56,814 nucleotides of DNA, from positions 1-56,814 of the forward strand of contig NZ_BPEV01000031.1 of NCBI RefSeq assembly GCF_019654955.1. Reading direction: 5' to 3'. This DNA is from Shewanella sp. KT0246 (GTDB lineage: Bacteria; Pseudomonadota; Gammaproteobacteria; Enterobacterales; Shewanellaceae). Shown in pieces: positions 34,925-47,185 of the stretch. Each line of letters begins with the position of its first letter. The first letter of the stretch is position 1. A model generated the notes under the pieces. The model was not told where the DNA came from, ran no database searches, and saw only the letters and a list, made by a program, of their open reading frames with translations. Position numbers and translations under genes: made by a program.

Positions 34925-35872
34925 CTAAGGCATAACTGCGTCTTGGTCAGCACCTTCTTTTTCAATCTCAACTGGCATCATATGTTCGCGACAGATACCT
35001 AGTTTAACCGCTAGGAAGCTTGCTACGTAAATAGATGAATATGTACCTACAAAGATACCGCAAAGTAATGCTGTTGCGAAACCATGAATCATGGTGCCAC
35101 CTTTAAGGAACAATGCAATCACTACAACAAGGGTTGTGCCCGTTGTAATAATGGTACGACTCATTGTTTGAGTAATCGACTTATTGACGACTTCAACAGG
35201 ACCACCTTTACGCATCTTAAGGAAGTTTTCACGAACACGGTCATATACAACAATCGTATCGTTCAATGAATACCCCACAACGGTGAGCAAGCCTGCTAAT
35301 ACCGTCAAATCGAACTCAAGTTGTAAGATTGAGAATACACCTAAAGTCACGATAACGTCATGTGCTAGAGCCGCAACAGAGCCCATTGCAAGGCGCCATT
35401 CAAAACGGAATGAAACGTAAATAAGAATACAAATTAACGCAACAATAACCGCTAAACCGCCTTGTTCGGCTAACTCTTTACCCACTTGTGGGCCAACAAA
35501 CTCAACACGCTTTTGAATCACGCTCGAATCTATTGCTTGAGCACCTTTCATGACAGCATTAACTTGGTCATCACTTTTAAGGTCTTCTAGAACCGGAAGG
35601 CGAATTAGCACATCTCGACTAGAACCAAAGTTTTGAACCACTGCACCATCGGATTCTTCTGTGTTAAGTTGGCCGCGAAGTTCAATCAAATCGACAGGCT
35701 TAGAGAACTCAAGTTCAACGACAGTACCACCAGTAAAGTCGAGTCCCCAGTTAATACCCTTAATACCTAAAGATGCTAATGAAGCGATAACCAATACCAT
35801 TGATAGGATACTGATAGGCATTGCATGCTTTAAGAAGTTGATCGTTTTATTTACTGAAAATATTTGTAACAT
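34925..35872 (-). CDS. secF: Protein translocase subunit SecF
   Basis: 315 residues from the ATG at 35872 (AAGGAGA just upstream); a longer frame to 35917 overlaps secD and is not used. Six membrane helices, the WGLDFTGGTVVELEF start of the P1 loop, and the helix-4 motif 'GYSLNDTIVVYDRVREN' with the conserved Asp are visible. It forms the proton-driven SecDF complex that pulls secreted proteins across the membrane. It is the last gene of the queA-tgt-yajC-secD-secF operon. Confidence 0.95.
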   Translation of the reverse strand: MLQIFSVNKTINFLKHAMPISILSMVLVIASLASLGIKGINWGLDFTGGTVVELEFSKPVDLIELRGQLNTEESDGAVVQNFGSSRDVLIRLPVLEDLKSDDQVNAVMKGAQAIDSSVIQKRVEFVGPQVGKELAEQGGLAVIVALICILIYVSFRFEWRLAMGSVAALAHDVIVTLGVFSILQLEFDLTVLAGLLTVVGYSLNDTIVVYDRVRENFLKMRKGGPVEVVNKSITQTMSRTIITTGTTLVVVIALFLKGGTMIHGFATALLCGIFVGTYSSIYVASFLAVKLGICREHMMPVEIEKEGADQDAVMP

Positions 35873-35885
35873 GGTCAACGTCTCC

Positions 35886-37736
35886 TTAGATAGACAGTTT
35901 CTTAACGCGTTTACCACCCCACATAAGATTCACGATGACACGTGTTCCTACGATAGAAGTAAACATTGACGTTGCGATACCTATCATCAAGGTCACAGCG
36001 AAGCCTTTAACGGCGCCAGTACCTACAGCAAATAGAATCAATGCAGTCATAAATGTTGTGATATTCGCATCAGCAATAGTTGAGAATGCGTTTGCATAAC
36101 CTTCATGAATAGCTTGTTGAACACTACGACCAGCCAGTAACTCTTCACGAATACGCTCAAAAATAAGTACGTTGCCATCAACAGCCATACCAACTGTCAG
36201 AACCATACCAGCAATACCAGGAAGAGTTAAAACTGCACCTGGGATCATTGACATGACACCTACAACCATCACTAAGTTGGCAGTTAGTGCCAAGTTAGCA
36301 ATCACACCAAAGGCACGGTAATAAACCAGCATGAAAATAAGCACAACAACCATGCCCCAAATCATTGCTAATTTGCCATTCTCGATGTTTTCTTTACCAA
36401 GGCTTGGACCAATAGTACGTTCTTCAACGATAGTCACTGGCGCAATCAATGCACCTGCACGAAGCAATAATGCAAGGCTTTGTGCTTCAGAATGGTCAAG
36501 ACCATTAATCACGAAGTTACGACCAAGACGCGCCTGAATGGTAGCAACAGAAATGACTTCTTCAATCTTAGTCATTTTCACAGTGCCATCAGGGTTACGT
36601 TGCCCGCTGTCTTTGTACTCAATGAATAAAGTCGCCATTGGGTTACCAATATTGTCTTTAGTCACGTTTGAGAAAATATTACCGCCTTTAGCATCAAGGT
36701 TAATCGATACTTGCGGACGACTATATTCATCAAAAGAAGGTTGTGCACCAGTGATATGATCACCTGTTAGCATCACTTCTTTTTTCAGTACTGCAATGCC
36801 ACCAGAGCGACGAGGGAAAACTTCTGAGCTTGCAGGTACGCGGCCATTGGCTGCAGCTGCTTGGTCAACTTTATCGTCTACCATGCGGAATTCGATAGAT
36901 GCCGTTGCGCCAAGGATTTCTTTAGCACGAGCAGTATCTTGAACACCAGGAAGTTGAACGATAATACGTTGAGAACCTTGACGTTGAACTACAGGTTCAG
37001 CGACACCTAACTCGTTTACACGGTTGCGGATAGTCGTGATATTTTGCTGTAGTGCTTCTTCCTTAATTTGTCTAAGGTAGTCCTCACTCATTGACGCATA
37101 TAAGGCGTAGTTTTCGCCAACGCTACCATCAGTGAATACCATTTCATTACTGAGCGATTTTAAATAACGTTCAGCTTTGGCAAGATTATCAGCATCACGG
37201 AATTTGATTTCTAACCCTTTAGCAGTTTTGCGAACACCTGCATAACGGATTTTTTCTTCACGTAATTGGCTTCTAAAGTCAGCAATTTTGGCTTCTTCCA
37301 TCTTACGGATGGCTTCCCCCATATCCACTTCCATTAAGAAGTGAACACCGCCGCGTAAATCAAGACCTAGCTTCATTGGCGAACCACCCATGGCTTCAAG
37401 CCACTCAGGGGTTGCAGGCGCTAAGTTTAATGCTACGGTATATTTATCGCCTAGGCTTTCAGCAATAGCTTCTCTTGCTAATAATTGCTGCTCTGCATCT
37501 TGAACACGGACAATTAATTGACCATCTTCGAGCTCAGCGCGTTTTACCGCAATGCCTTTGCTTTCAAGTATTCCATTTACTGACGTTAGAGTTGAAGTTG
37601 TAACTTCAGCACCACGAGTCGCCACGACTTGTACTGCATGATCCTCACCAAAAAGGTTTGGAATTGCATAGAAAGCACCGATGGTGATGACAAGCAGCAC
37701 CATGATGTTTTTCCACATTGGGTATTTATTTAACAC
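35886..37736 (-). CDS. secD: Protein translocase subunit SecD
   Basis: 616 residues, matching E. coli SecD (615). The first helix is followed by the large periplasmic P1 region with [43 protein letters not shown], then [23 protein letters not shown] and the helices with [19 protein letters not shown], which contain the proton-path Asp. It works with SecF and YajC. Fourteen bases separate it from secF. Confidence 0.96.
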   Translation of the reverse strand: MLNKYPMWKNIMVLLVITIGAFYAIPNLFGEDHAVQVVATRGAEVTTSTLTSVNGILESKGIAVKRAELEDGQLIVRVQDAEQQLLAREAIAESLGDKYTVALNLAPATPEWLEAMGGSPMKLGLDLRGGVHFLMEVDMGEAIRKMEEAKIADFRSQLREEKIRYAGVRKTAKGLEIKFRDADNLAKAERYLKSLSNEMVFTDGSVGENYALYASMSEDYLRQIKEEALQQNITTIRNRVNELGVAEPVVQRQGSQRIIVQLPGVQDTARAKEILGATASIEFRMVDDKVDQAAAANGRVPASSEVFPRRSGGIAVLKKEVMLTGDHITGAQPSFDEYSRPQVSINLDAKGGNIFSNVTKDNIGNPMATLFIEYKDSGQRNPDGTVKMTKIEEVISVATIQARLGRNFVINGLDHSEAQSLALLLRAGALIAPVTIVEERTIGPSLGKENIENGKLAMIWGMVVVLIFMLVYYRAFGVIANLALTANLVMVVGVMSMIPGAVLTLPGIAGMVLTVGMAVDGNVLIFERIREELLAGRSVQQAIHEGYANAFSTIADANITTFMTALILFAVGTGAVKGFAVTLMIGIATSMFTSIVGTRVIVNLMWGGKRVKKLSI

Positions 37737-37753
37737 ACCTGAGCCCTCTTGGC

Positions 37754-38086
37754 TTACAACGACTGGATAGAGCCTTTAGGCAATACCGCTGCAACATAAT
37801 CCTTTTTAATAGTGATTTGGCTAGTTTCATTAATACTTAATAAAACGTAATCACTGTCGTCACTGATTTTAGCAATCTTGCCTAAAATGCCGCCGCTTGT
37901 TAGCACTTCATCACCTTTGCTCAAAGCTGACATTAGGTTTTTGTGCTCTTTAACGCGCTTTGACTGTGGACGGAAAATCATAAAGTAGAAGATCAAGCCA
38001 AAAACTACTAGCATGAAAATCAGTTCCATCGTGCCGCCACCTTGTGGTGCGCCAGCTGCGTTTGCGTATGCATTTGAAATTAACAT
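37754..38086 (-). CDS. yajC: Preprotein translocase subunit YajC
   Basis: 110 residues with one membrane helix ([25 protein letters not shown], about 20-45) followed by a small cytoplasmic domain with '[14 protein letters not shown]', the family signature. It accompanies SecDF. AGAAGAG lies before the ATG; it is 17 bases from secD and 31 from tgt. Confidence 0.95.
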   Translation of the reverse strand: MLISNAYANAAGAPQGGGTMELIFMLVVFGLIFYFMIFRPQSKRVKEHKNLMSALSKGDEVLTSGGILGKIAKISDDSDYVLLSINETSQITIKKDYVAAVLPKGSIQSL

Positions 38087-38117
38087 ATTACTCTCTTCTT
38101 GTTTTCTAGATTAAAAA

Positions 38118-39254
<1,137 letters not shown>

Positions 39255-39346
39255 TCACCTTGCCAGATAAACAGTCTGACTCGTAGTTGTTGCATAAGAC
39301 ATGAGGGCATAAGTTATAACTTCAAGGCTGAAGTTAAAATTCGCCC

Positions 39347-39380
39347 AAAAAAATACCCACCTCTGTGGGCGGGTATTTTA
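39347..39380 (-). terminator. Hairpin with T-tract between queA and tgt
   Basis: On the minus strand AATACCC...GGGTATT is followed by T7. It lies just after the queA stop. As tgt and the sec genes lie downstream on the same strand, it may be a partial terminator. Confidence 0.75.
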
Positions 39381-39395
39381 GATCAAAATCAATCG

Positions 39396-40436
39396 TTACG
39401 GGGCTTTTTTCGTTAAAAACATGGCATCACCATAGCTAAAAAAGCGGTATTTTTGTTCAATCGCATGCTGATAGGCCTTCATCACATTATCAAAACCCGA
39501 AAATGCACTAATTAACATAATCAACGTCGATTCTGGTAAATGGAAATTAGTCACCATTGCATCAATCACTTTGAACTCGTAACCAGGGAAAATGAAGATA
39601 TCAGTGTCACCTTTAAACTCTGCAAGTGGATTATTACCGCTGGCTTTTGCTGCACTTTCAAGTGAACGCACCGAAGTGGTTCCTACGGCAATGACTCGAT
39701 TACCCGCAGACTTGGTTTCAGCGATTAAATCGACAACCTCTTGAGACACTTCGGCCCATTCTGAATGCATCACATGCTCATCAATAGTTTCAACACGTAC
39801 AGGTTGGAAAGTACCCGCTCCAACATGCAGTGTCACAAAAGCAACTTTAACGCCCTTTTCTTTTAGTGCTGTCAGCATTGCATCGTCAAAATGTAATCCT
39901 GCAGTAGGCGCAGCCACAGCGCCAGGTGTTTGATTGTAAACCGTTTGATAGCGCTCTTTATCGGTATCTTCGTCAGGGCGATCAATATATGGTGGTAGTG
40001 GCATATGGCCGACTTCTTCCAATACCTCTAAAATCGTTTTTTCAGAATTAAGTTCAAGTTCAAATAAGGCGTCATGACGTTTAAGCATTGTCATTTCGTA
40101 ACCGCCATCTAGAATGACAATTGAATCAACTTTAGGCGACTTAGAGCAACGCACGTGGGCTAGAATTCGTTTATCGTCGAGCATTCTTTCAACAAGAATT
40201 TCGAGTTTACCGCCAGATGCTTTTTGACCAAATAAACGAGCAGGAATAACACGAGTGTTATTGAACACCATTAAATCGCCACTATTAACTTTAGATAGCA
40301 CGTCAGTAAATTGCTGATCAGCTATTGCACCGCTATTGCCATCAAGGGTCAATAATCTTGATGCATTTCGCTCTGCCATTGGGTAGCGAGCAATAAGTTC
40401 ATCAGGTAAATCAAAAGAAAAGTCAGCAACGCGCAT
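39396..40436 (-). CDS. queA: S-adenosylmethionine:tRNA ribosyltransferase-isomerase QueA
   Basis: 346 residues. The opening [60 protein letters not shown] and [17 protein letters not shown] are the QueA hallmarks. It adds the epoxycyclopentane moiety of queuosine using S-adenosylmethionine. It heads the queA-tgt-yajC-secDF array. Confidence 0.96.
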   Translation of the reverse strand: MRVADFSFDLPDELIARYPMAERNASRLLTLDGNSGAIADQQFTDVLSKVNSGDLMVFNNTRVIPARLFGQKASGGKLEILVERMLDDKRILAHVRCSKSPKVDSIVILDGGYEMTMLKRHDALFELELNSEKTILEVLEEVGHMPLPPYIDRPDEDTDKERYQTVYNQTPGAVAAPTAGLHFDDAMLTALKEKGVKVAFVTLHVGAGTFQPVRVETIDEHVMHSEWAEVSQEVVDLIAETKSAGNRVIAVGTTSVRSLESAAKASGNNPLAEFKGDTDIFIFPGYEFKVIDAMVTNFHLPESTLIMLISAFSGFDNVMKAYQHAIEQKYRFFSYGDAMFLTKKAP

Positions 40437-40656
40437 ATCAATACTCTTTTAAAGACAATAAAAACGGCCGCTAGTCTAGGACTACCGACCACTAATATCA
40501 AGTTTAGGGAGCTAAATAATGTGCTGTTTACACGAAGGGAACATACAAATACCGAAATTTGAATAGGTCAACTTATACCAGCAAAGGAAGACATTTAAAT
40601 ACTGACTAGTGATTAATTAAATCATCTATTGGTTATTTACCAGATAATAGCCAAAA

Positions 40657-40854
40657 TCACTTAGGATTTGGTGATTCGAATTGATCAATGCTGCTTTCTA
40701 ACTCAGCAGCAGATTTAGCCGCTTCAGTATCTTCAGCCAAAGTGTTTGTTTCAGGTAGAAAGGATTGTTTTTCAAAACGAAGGTCGACTTCAATTTTCGT
40801 GCGTTTACGACTAGGTTGTTGCCCTAACACTGACATGATCCAGTTTTTCATCAT
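40657..40854 (-). CDS. 65-residue hypothetical protein
   Basis: The start at 40854 has AAGGATC upstream. The N-terminal MMKNWIMSVLGQQPSRKRTKIEVDLRFEKQ is basic, and the C-terminal half is acidic and Ser/Glu-rich, hence likely disordered. No family is recognised. It is supported by its ribosome site and clean codon structure. Confidence 0.55.
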   Translation of the reverse strand: MMKNWIMSVLGQQPSRKRTKIEVDLRFEKQSFLPETNTLAEDTEAAKSAAELESSIDQFESPNPK

Positions 40855-41034
40855 CCATGATCCTTAAACCGATTTTTATAATGTGACGCAACATCCTTGA
40901 AAATAATACCAATGACATTTGACTAGAAATCTATATGATTGAAACTAGACTTAAAAAACTCGTCAGTGGCGTTTAACTTTTCTATGCGTGGTTAAGCATC
41001 ATACTGAAAAACTCAAAAATTAAAAGTACAAAAT

Positions 41035-41631
41035 ATGAACTTTCTTGCTCACCTACATTTAGCCGATATCAGTAATACTCATTTGGCAGCAAATCTTGCT
41101 GGTGACTTTGCAAAAGGCGATATAAAACACTTCCCTAAACCGTTACAGCAAGGAATTTGGCTGCATAGACAGATTGATCAAATTACCGATAGCCATGAAC
41201 TTATTGTGGATTTAATTAAGCAGTTTCCAAAATCATCCCGAAGAGTCGCTCCAATACTGGTTGATTTAGCATTTGATCATTACTTAGCCTTTTACTGGGA
41301 TGAATATCATCAAGAGTCATTAGCTGATTTTACTAAAAAAGCCTATCACAGCCTCGAGACGACATCAGACTTGCCAGAAAAGCTACAACAAATAGCGCCG
41401 AGCATCATTGAACAAGACTGGCTATCAGCTTATCAGACCAAAAAAGGGATGAATAAAGCCATTGAAGGGGTTAGCCGCCGTATTTCGAAGCCTGATTTAT
41501 TCAAAACTGCCATTGCTGACGTCGATAAACTTTACGTTGATATCGAAATCGCTTTTAGAACCTTCTATCCACAGTTAATGGCCTACAGCCGCATTTACAG
41601 CAGAAAAACCCCTGCTCAGTACTTGCCTTAA
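41035..41631 (+). CDS. acpH: Acyl carrier protein phosphodiesterase AcpH
   Basis: 198 residues, typical for AcpH/YajB. The start MNFLAHLHLAD, LAGDFAKGDI, GIWLHRQIDQITDSH and LVDLAFDHYLA carry the His and Asp residues of its metal-dependent HD-like site. It removes the 4'-phosphopantetheine group from holo-ACP. It stands alone, close to queA as in many gammaproteobacteria. Confidence 0.93.
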   Translation: MNFLAHLHLADISNTHLAANLAGDFAKGDIKHFPKPLQQGIWLHRQIDQITDSHELIVDLIKQFPKSSRRVAPILVDLAFDHYLAFYWDEYHQESLADFTKKAYHSLETTSDLPEKLQQIAPSIIEQDWLSAYQTKKGMNKAIEGVSRRISKPDLFKTAIADVDKLYVDIEIAFRTFYPQLMAYSRIYSRKTPAQYLP

Positions 41632-41745
41632 CCGTAAATTTTTGCATCACATAATACTTAAAACCTAATTGCTGCGTGTTAATCAATACTCGCAGCCAAA
41701 TCTTTGCTAAAATACCCCACTATTTTTGTAAACCGATGCGACTTC

Positions 41746-42405
41746 ATGCAAATTTTTGATTACCAACCACCTAGTATTCCTTGGCTCGATATCCGCTATA
41801 AAGACCGAGATATCATTGTTATTAATAAGCCTGCAGGATTGCTAGCGAACCCAGGTAAAGCACCTGCAACGCACGATTGTGCAATCACTCGTGTTCAGAA
41901 GCTATTTCCTGAAGCCATCTTAGTACATCGTTTAGACTGTGACACTTCAGGTATTATGGTATTTGCTCGCAATAAAAAAGCTGAGTCTCACTTAAAAACC
42001 CAATTTCAAGATCGTAAAACCAAAAAGGTTTATATCGCAGAAGTTAAGGGACAAATTGAAAGTGACACTGGTATTGTTGATTTATCACTGGCAGCCGACA
42101 AAACTAATCCACCTTTTCAGGTTGTTTCAGAGCAAGGTAAAACGGCAATCACTCATTATGAAGTGATTGAAAGACATGCCGAGCATACTTTAGTTAAGTT
42201 AATGCCAGAAACAGGAAGAACTCATCAGCTTCGCGTTCACATGCTTGCACTCAATCACGTGATCTTAGGCGATGCATTTTATGCAGACGAAGCCACTGTA
42301 GCATTACGAGACAGACTCAGTTTACATGCGCAAATGCTAACGATTACTCACCCTTACACTCAAAAGCAACGTACTTTTTTCAGTAAGCACCCTTTTAGTG
42401 ACTAA
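41746..42405 (+). CDS. rluA: Pseudouridine synthase RluA
   Basis: 219 residues from the ATG at 41746; the earlier in-frame start has no ribosome site. VHRLDCDTSGIMVFARN holds the catalytic Asp in HRLDxxTSG, preceded by IVINKPAGLLANPGK and followed by ETGRTHQLRVHM. The size and close spacing of motifs match RluA, which modifies 23S rRNA U746 and tRNA U32. It is cytoplasmic and monocistronic with its own terminator. Confidence 0.93.
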   Translation: MQIFDYQPPSIPWLDIRYKDRDIIVINKPAGLLANPGKAPATHDCAITRVQKLFPEAILVHRLDCDTSGIMVFARNKKAESHLKTQFQDRKTKKVYIAEVKGQIESDTGIVDLSLAADKTNPPFQVVSEQGKTAITHYEVIERHAEHTLVKLMPETGRTHQLRVHMLALNHVILGDAFYADEATVALRDRLSLHAQMLTITHPYTQKQRTFFSKHPFSD

Positions 42406-42458
42406 GCGGTAGATATCAGCGATTAAGTTAAAAATCAGTAACTTAGTTTAAAAACAAG

Positions 42459-42486
42459 AAAAAGCCGCTCAATGAGCGGCTTTTTT
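42459..42486. terminator. Terminator between rluA and sstT
   Basis: AAAAAGCCGCTC and GAGCGGCTTTTTT form a tight stem with a short AAT loop. Both converging genes can use it. Confidence 0.92.
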
Positions 42487-42507
42487 ATATCGGTTCAAAA
42501 CCAATAT

Positions 42508-43731
42508 TTAACTATTGGCTTTGTTCTCTGCAGCTTCACAAGCCGCTGCGGTAAATACCACATCAGTTGAGCTATTAAGCGCGGTTTCAGCTGAGTCTTG
42601 AACCACACCAATAATGAAGCCCACAGCAACCACTTGCATGGCGACGTCGTTCGAGATACCGAATAAACCACATGCTAATGGGATAAGTAGTAATGAACCA
42701 CCTGCAACACCTGAAGCGCCACATGCAGAAACTGCCGCTACTACACTCAATAACACCGCAGTTAGAAAGTCGACTTGAATGCCTAGTGTATTCGCAGCAG
42801 CAAGAGTCAGTACAGTAATGGTAATCGCCGCACCGCCCATGTTAATGGTTGCACCCAACGGAATTGATACTGAATAAGTGTCTTTATGAAGCTTTAATTC
42901 TTCACATAAGGCCATGTTGACAGGAATGTTCGCCGCACTTGAACGAGTGAAGAACGCTGTAACACCACTTTCACGTAAACACTTAAGTACCAATGGATAA
43001 GGGTTACGTCTAATTTTCAAGTACACAATGATTGGATTAACCACTAATGCAATAAATAGCATTGCACCAACCAACACACCTAGCAACTGTGCATAACCTG
43101 CTAGTGCATCAAAACCTGTAGCCGCAATCGTGCCCGAAACCAGACCGAAGATACCAATAGGGGCAAAGCGAATAACAAAACGAACAATTTTAGTTACGCC
43201 ATCACTTAAATCAGATACCACTTTCTTAGTCGACTCACTTGCATGATGCAAGGTAATCCCAAGACCCACAGCCCAAGCCAAGATACCAATGTAGTTACCT
43301 GTGAATAAGGCATTCACAGGGTTATCTACAATTTTAAATAGCAAAGTATTTAATACTTCAGCGATGCCTTGTGGTGGGTTAGAACCTTCAATACCGCCAG
43401 CCAACAGTAATGTTGTTGGAAATGCAAAACTAAATGCCACAGCTGTTAATGCCGCTGCTAAAGTACCGACTAAATACAAGCCAATAATAGGACGCATATT
43501 TGTCTGAGTATTTTTCTTTTGATTCGCTATCGATGAAGCAACGAGAATAAACACTAAGATTGGCGCGACGGCTTTCAACGCTTCAACAAACAAACTACCT
43601 AAAAAAGATACCTGTGTTGCAGCTGAAGTTGAGAAAGTTGCCAGGATAACACCCAGAACAATACCGACGAGAATTTGTAGCACTAAGCTACCGCTAGCGA
43701 CTCGCGCTAACAGAGATGGATTTTGATTCAT
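42508..43731 (-). CDS. sstT: Sodium:serine/threonine symporter SstT
   Basis: 407 residues, DAACS (GltP-like) family. The hallmarks are [21 protein letters not shown] (serine-rich re-entrant loop), [17 protein letters not shown], and [24 protein letters not shown]. It imports serine and threonine with sodium. About eight membrane helices and two hairpins are expected. It stands alone. Confidence 0.94.
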   Translation of the reverse strand: MNQNPSLLARVASGSLVLQILVGIVLGVILATFSTSAATQVSFLGSLFVEALKAVAPILVFILVASSIANQKKNTQTNMRPIIGLYLVGTLAAALTAVAFSFAFPTTLLLAGGIEGSNPPQGIAEVLNTLLFKIVDNPVNALFTGNYIGILAWAVGLGITLHHASESTKKVVSDLSDGVTKIVRFVIRFAPIGIFGLVSGTIAATGFDALAGYAQLLGVLVGAMLFIALVVNPIIVYLKIRRNPYPLVLKCLRESGVTAFFTRSSAANIPVNMALCEELKLHKDTYSVSIPLGATINMGGAAITITVLTLAAANTLGIQVDFLTAVLLSVVAAVSACGASGVAGGSLLLIPLACGLFGISNDVAMQVVAVGFIIGVVQDSAETALNSSTDVVFTAAACEAAENKANS

Positions 43732-43946
43732 TGCTTGACCTATGATTATTATATTTATGGCTTTTAGTAAGCTCTAATATTTGTACGGCTTTTAATAAGC
43801 TCTGATAGGTATATATCGGATGAATTGGCTAAAGTCTAGTCTAGGGGGGAAATGATGTACTAATATTACGCGCTATTACCAAACAAACCACATTTAGCCA
43901 ACATGTGACTAATTATGATTCAATGCGTTAAATCATATGGTCGTTT

Positions 43947-44825
43947 CTATTTTACCCCACGAAGCATCGCATCGATCAATTCGTGAGCATCAAATTTGGT
44001 TAATGCTTCATCAGCGCCAACTTGTTTTGCCTGACTAACACTAATTTCACTAGACAATGAAGTATGCAAAATAATGTAAGCACTGGCTAAATCAGGGTTA
44101 TTTTTAACCTCAAAGGCTAACTCATAGCCATCAAGTCCTGGCATTTCAATATCACTCACAAGGATATTCACAGGCTTTTGGTCATTAGCAGCTTGCTGCA
44201 TGATAGCTAATGCATCATGCCCATCTGAAGTAACATCGTATGCAATGTTAATTGAATCCAGCGCATCTGATAACTGCTTTCGAGCAACTTTAGAATCATC
44301 CACTAACAAAATGCGTTTGGGCTTTAATTGTTCGCGCTGCACATCAGTTAAAATAGCGCGGTTAGTCGCAGGATCTTGTGGAAAAATTTTTGCCATTAAC
44401 AATTCGACATCTAACAACTGAACTAACCGGTCATCTAGTCTAGTCACCCCGGTTAGAAAAACATTGTGGCCTAAATTTGAGGCTGGCGCTTCAATATCTC
44501 GCCAATTACATTCAATGATTTTATCGATACCACGGACTAAAAAGCCAATCACCATTCGCTGACAATCTGTGATGATAATGTAGCATTTATCTTGCTCACT
44601 TTTATCGATAGGTCTGAACCCGATTGCACCAGCCATATCGATAACTGCAATAGTATTACCGCGAATATTTGCCGCGCCGAGGATCATTGGATGAGACTGA
44701 GGAATACTTGATAGTGCGGTAAAAGGGACTATTTCACGAATTTTAAGTGTACCAAGTGCAAACTGCTGAGTATGCGATAAATGAAATAGGAGTAATCCTT
44801 GGGATTGGCTAGCTTTACTCTTCAT
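43947..44825 (-). CDS. cheV: Chemotaxis coupling protein CheV
   Basis: 292 residues from the ATG at 44825; the longer frame begins in noncoding sequence. An N-terminal CheW-like domain (LLLFHLSHTQQFALGTLKIREIVPF, ILGAANIRGNTIAVIDMA) is followed by a response-regulator receiver domain (RILLVDDSKVARKQL, ILVSDIEMPGLDGYEL with the phospho-Asp, and Lys in ALTKFDAHEL). It couples chemoreceptors to CheA with a phosphorylation-dependent adaptation arm. No other chemotaxis gene is near. Confidence 0.94.
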   Translation of the reverse strand: MKSKASQSQGLLLFHLSHTQQFALGTLKIREIVPFTALSSIPQSHPMILGAANIRGNTIAVIDMAGAIGFRPIDKSEQDKCYIIITDCQRMVIGFLVRGIDKIIECNWRDIEAPASNLGHNVFLTGVTRLDDRLVQLLDVELLMAKIFPQDPATNRAILTDVQREQLKPKRILLVDDSKVARKQLSDALDSINIAYDVTSDGHDALAIMQQAANDQKPVNILVSDIEMPGLDGYELAFEVKNNPDLASAYIILHTSLSSEISVSQAKQVGADEALTKFDAHELIDAMLRGVK

Positions 44826-44913
44826 ATACTCATCCGAAAAACATATTGAAATCAGTAAATCACAGGCTATATAACATAGCAAACCAAGCAAGAGAGTATA
44901 TTGAATACTAAGC

Positions 44914-46434
44914 TTAAAGTTGTGACTCTATAGGCAATAATGATAAAAAATCAGCAAAAAACTTTCTCCAAAAACCTGCACCAGGTTCAGCATAAATAAC
45001 TTTGTCATTAAAGTTATCTAACCAGACTAAGTCACCATCTTCAATGCTGAGCTCATAGGCTTTTTCATCTGCTGTAATGGCAATTCCATTTAAAATATCA
45101 TGTGCAAATTGTTGATTTTCGATAACCAAACCCATTTCAGTATTAATTAATGCTGAACGTGGGTCAAAATTAAAAGAACCTACGAAGATAACGTCCTCAT
45201 CAACAACAAAGGTTTTCGCGTGTAAACTGGTTTTACTGCTTCCTTTCCAACTCGATTTTTTTTCCGTTGGATCGCCTCGAACCTCATAAATTTTAACGCC
45301 ACCTTCTACTAGCTTTTGTCGATATTGTTGGTAACCTGCATGCACAGCAAGAACATCGGTCGCTGCAAGGCTATTGGTGACTATGCTTATTTGCTTTCCT
45401 TCTTTAACTGCACTAATTAACTCATTAGTAGCTTCATCACCAGGGACAAAGTAAGGCGATACAATTAACAGTTTTTTCTGAGTTTGATTAAAAAAATAAG
45501 CCAAATCATCAAGTAAAATGCCATCTTCTCGCCCTTGTTCAAGCTTATTGGGTGGGTCGAACACCACATGTGCTTTTCCCCAATACCAATCAAGCGTTTT
45601 ATTTTTAAGTCTCTCAATCAAACGACTGCTTTCAAGACGTTTGGCATACTCACTCTCAGTTAATGTCGCTTCGAACTCTGCCGCTTTGAGCTTCAACATC
45701 TCAAGATCAGAATTGAGCTCATTAGCATCGGTAAGTTGTTGAATGCTTTGCACCTGCTCGGAGTTCCAATAGGTATCAAACTGTGTAGAAACTTCATCCA
45801 CAGCAGGACCAACTGCTAACACATCTAAATCACCAAACTCAACATTTTCATTAGCAGAAAAATATTCATCTCCAATATTTCGTCCGCCAACGATGGTAAC
45901 TAAATTATCAATGGTCAATGATTTATTATGCATCCGATGGTTCATACGACCAAAATCGCTTAAGAAGGCTAAACCACGATAATGACGTTCGTATGATGGA
46001 TTAAATAGCCTAATAGAAATGTTGGGATGATTAGCAATAGCCATTAAGCCATCATCATGATTAGCAGTCGTCAGATCATCCAAAAGTATACGGATTCTGA
46101 CTCCCCGTTCAGCTGCTTTATATAAAAACAAGGTGAGCATTTTCCCTGTTTCATCATTCCGATAGATGTAATATTGCAGATCAACACTCTTTTGCGCGCT
46201 ATCAATCATCGCCAGCCTTGCTATGAATGCATCAATACCATCTGATAAGGCTTTAATGCCTGTTAAGTTTGGTTTTTTCTGAGAGTTGATATAGGTGGCA
46301 AGGGATGTATCGGTTGGCGGAATAAGCTTATATTGCTTTTCAAGGGGCTCAAATTCTACCTTAGAGGCACACCCCGACACGATAAAAGCAAACACATAGC
46401 AAAGCAGTAATATGTATTTATTTTTAAGCATCAA
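44914..46434 (-). CDS. Phospholipase D-family lipoprotein (cardiolipin synthase-like)
   Basis: 506 residues. A lipoprotein signal ends in VSGC (about residue 22). Two HKD motifs are intact: MHNKSLTIDNLVTIVGGRN and LHAKTFVVDEDVIFVGSFNFDPRS. The arrangement resembles ClsC/YmdC, a cardiolipin synthase, but a phosphodiesterase acting on other lipids is possible. As a lipoprotein it would face the periplasm. The neighbouring phosphatase gene lies 116 bases upstream in the same direction. Confidence 0.88.
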   Translation of the reverse strand: MMLKNKYILLLCYVFAFIVSGCASKVEFEPLEKQYKLIPPTDTSLATYINSQKKPNLTGIKALSDGIDAFIARLAMIDSAQKSVDLQYYIYRNDETGKMLTLFLYKAAERGVRIRILLDDLTTANHDDGLMAIANHPNISIRLFNPSYERHYRGLAFLSDFGRMNHRMHNKSLTIDNLVTIVGGRNIGDEYFSANENVEFGDLDVLAVGPAVDEVSTQFDTYWNSEQVQSIQQLTDANELNSDLEMLKLKAAEFEATLTESEYAKRLESSRLIERLKNKTLDWYWGKAHVVFDPPNKLEQGREDGILLDDLAYFFNQTQKKLLIVSPYFVPGDEATNELISAVKEGKQISIVTNSLAATDVLAVHAGYQQYRQKLVEGGVKIYEVRGDPTEKKSSWKGSSKTSLHAKTFVVDEDVIFVGSFNFDPRSALINTEMGLVIENQQFAHDILNGIAITADEKAYELSIEDGDLVWLDNFNDKVIYAEPGAGFWRKFFADFLSLLPIESQL

Positions 46435-46550
46435 GGTTCCCTTTCCTGAATTATTATTTTTGTAGCAATTAAGCTAATCTAAAACCTATCTTTCAAACTA
46501 GTCTAATAAACTAATCTCACCAACTAGTTTAATAACATACGACCAGTTTT

Positions 46551-47021
46551 TTAATCTTGCAATGCGTACAGCACATCAAACACCAGTTGATCCCAGCCTT
46601 CAGAACTAAAAGCTATATCACGAATACAGCGAACTTGGCTAACAGCATGAACGGGAGCTGCCCCATTATCCATTAAATAATAGGCCATCATAATGCCCGT
46701 TCGGTCTTTTCCTGAACGACAATGGATTAATACAGGGATGTTGTCAGCTTCACATTGCCTAATAAATGCGAGCGCTTTAGGTGCTTGCTCAGTGAAAATT
46801 GCAACATCGCCCTCTTGCGGCGGAATATTTCTAGAAAAAGGTGTACATAAATAGCGAAGTCCTAAAGTGTCTAACTCTACTTTGTCGACACCTTCGCCGT
46901 TATTGAGCGACAAGATTGCTCCAATCCCTGATGCTTTAAGTTCAGCTAGATTCCATTCATCTTTATTTGGGCCACTGCGACCAGCAATGACTCCATCTAC
47001 TAACCAAAATAACTGCTTCAT
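46551..47021 (-). CDS. Dual-specificity (cysteine-based) phosphatase
   Basis: 156 residues, cytoplasmic. The P-loop HCRSGKDRTG puts the nucleophile at Cys101 and the Arg at 107; the start LFWLVDGVIAGRSGPN and IGAILSLNNGEGVD are typical of the DSP/PTP fold. It could act on phosphoproteins, phosphoinositide-like or phospholipid substrates. Its position upstream of the phospholipase-D gene recalls lipid-related phosphatases, but this is only context. Confidence 0.86.
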   Translation of the reverse strand: MKQLFWLVDGVIAGRSGPNKDEWNLAELKASGIGAILSLNNGEGVDKVELDTLGLRYLCTPFSRNIPPQEGDVAIFTEQAPKALAFIRQCEADNIPVLIHCRSGKDRTGIMMAYYLMDNGAAPVHAVSQVRCIRDIAFSSEGWDQLVFDVLYALQD

Positions 47022-47185
47022 ATTTGATGGTTACTCTTAATCTATTACTTGGATGTATTAACTGTTGGTGTTATTCAAAATAGTCTAACGCCAGTGATTT
47101 AAATCTTTTCAATTTAAAACTTTGCAGCTTAAATCTTAGAGTCTTAAACCTCTGAGTTTATAGTCTGAGATTTTGTTAAAAATCG

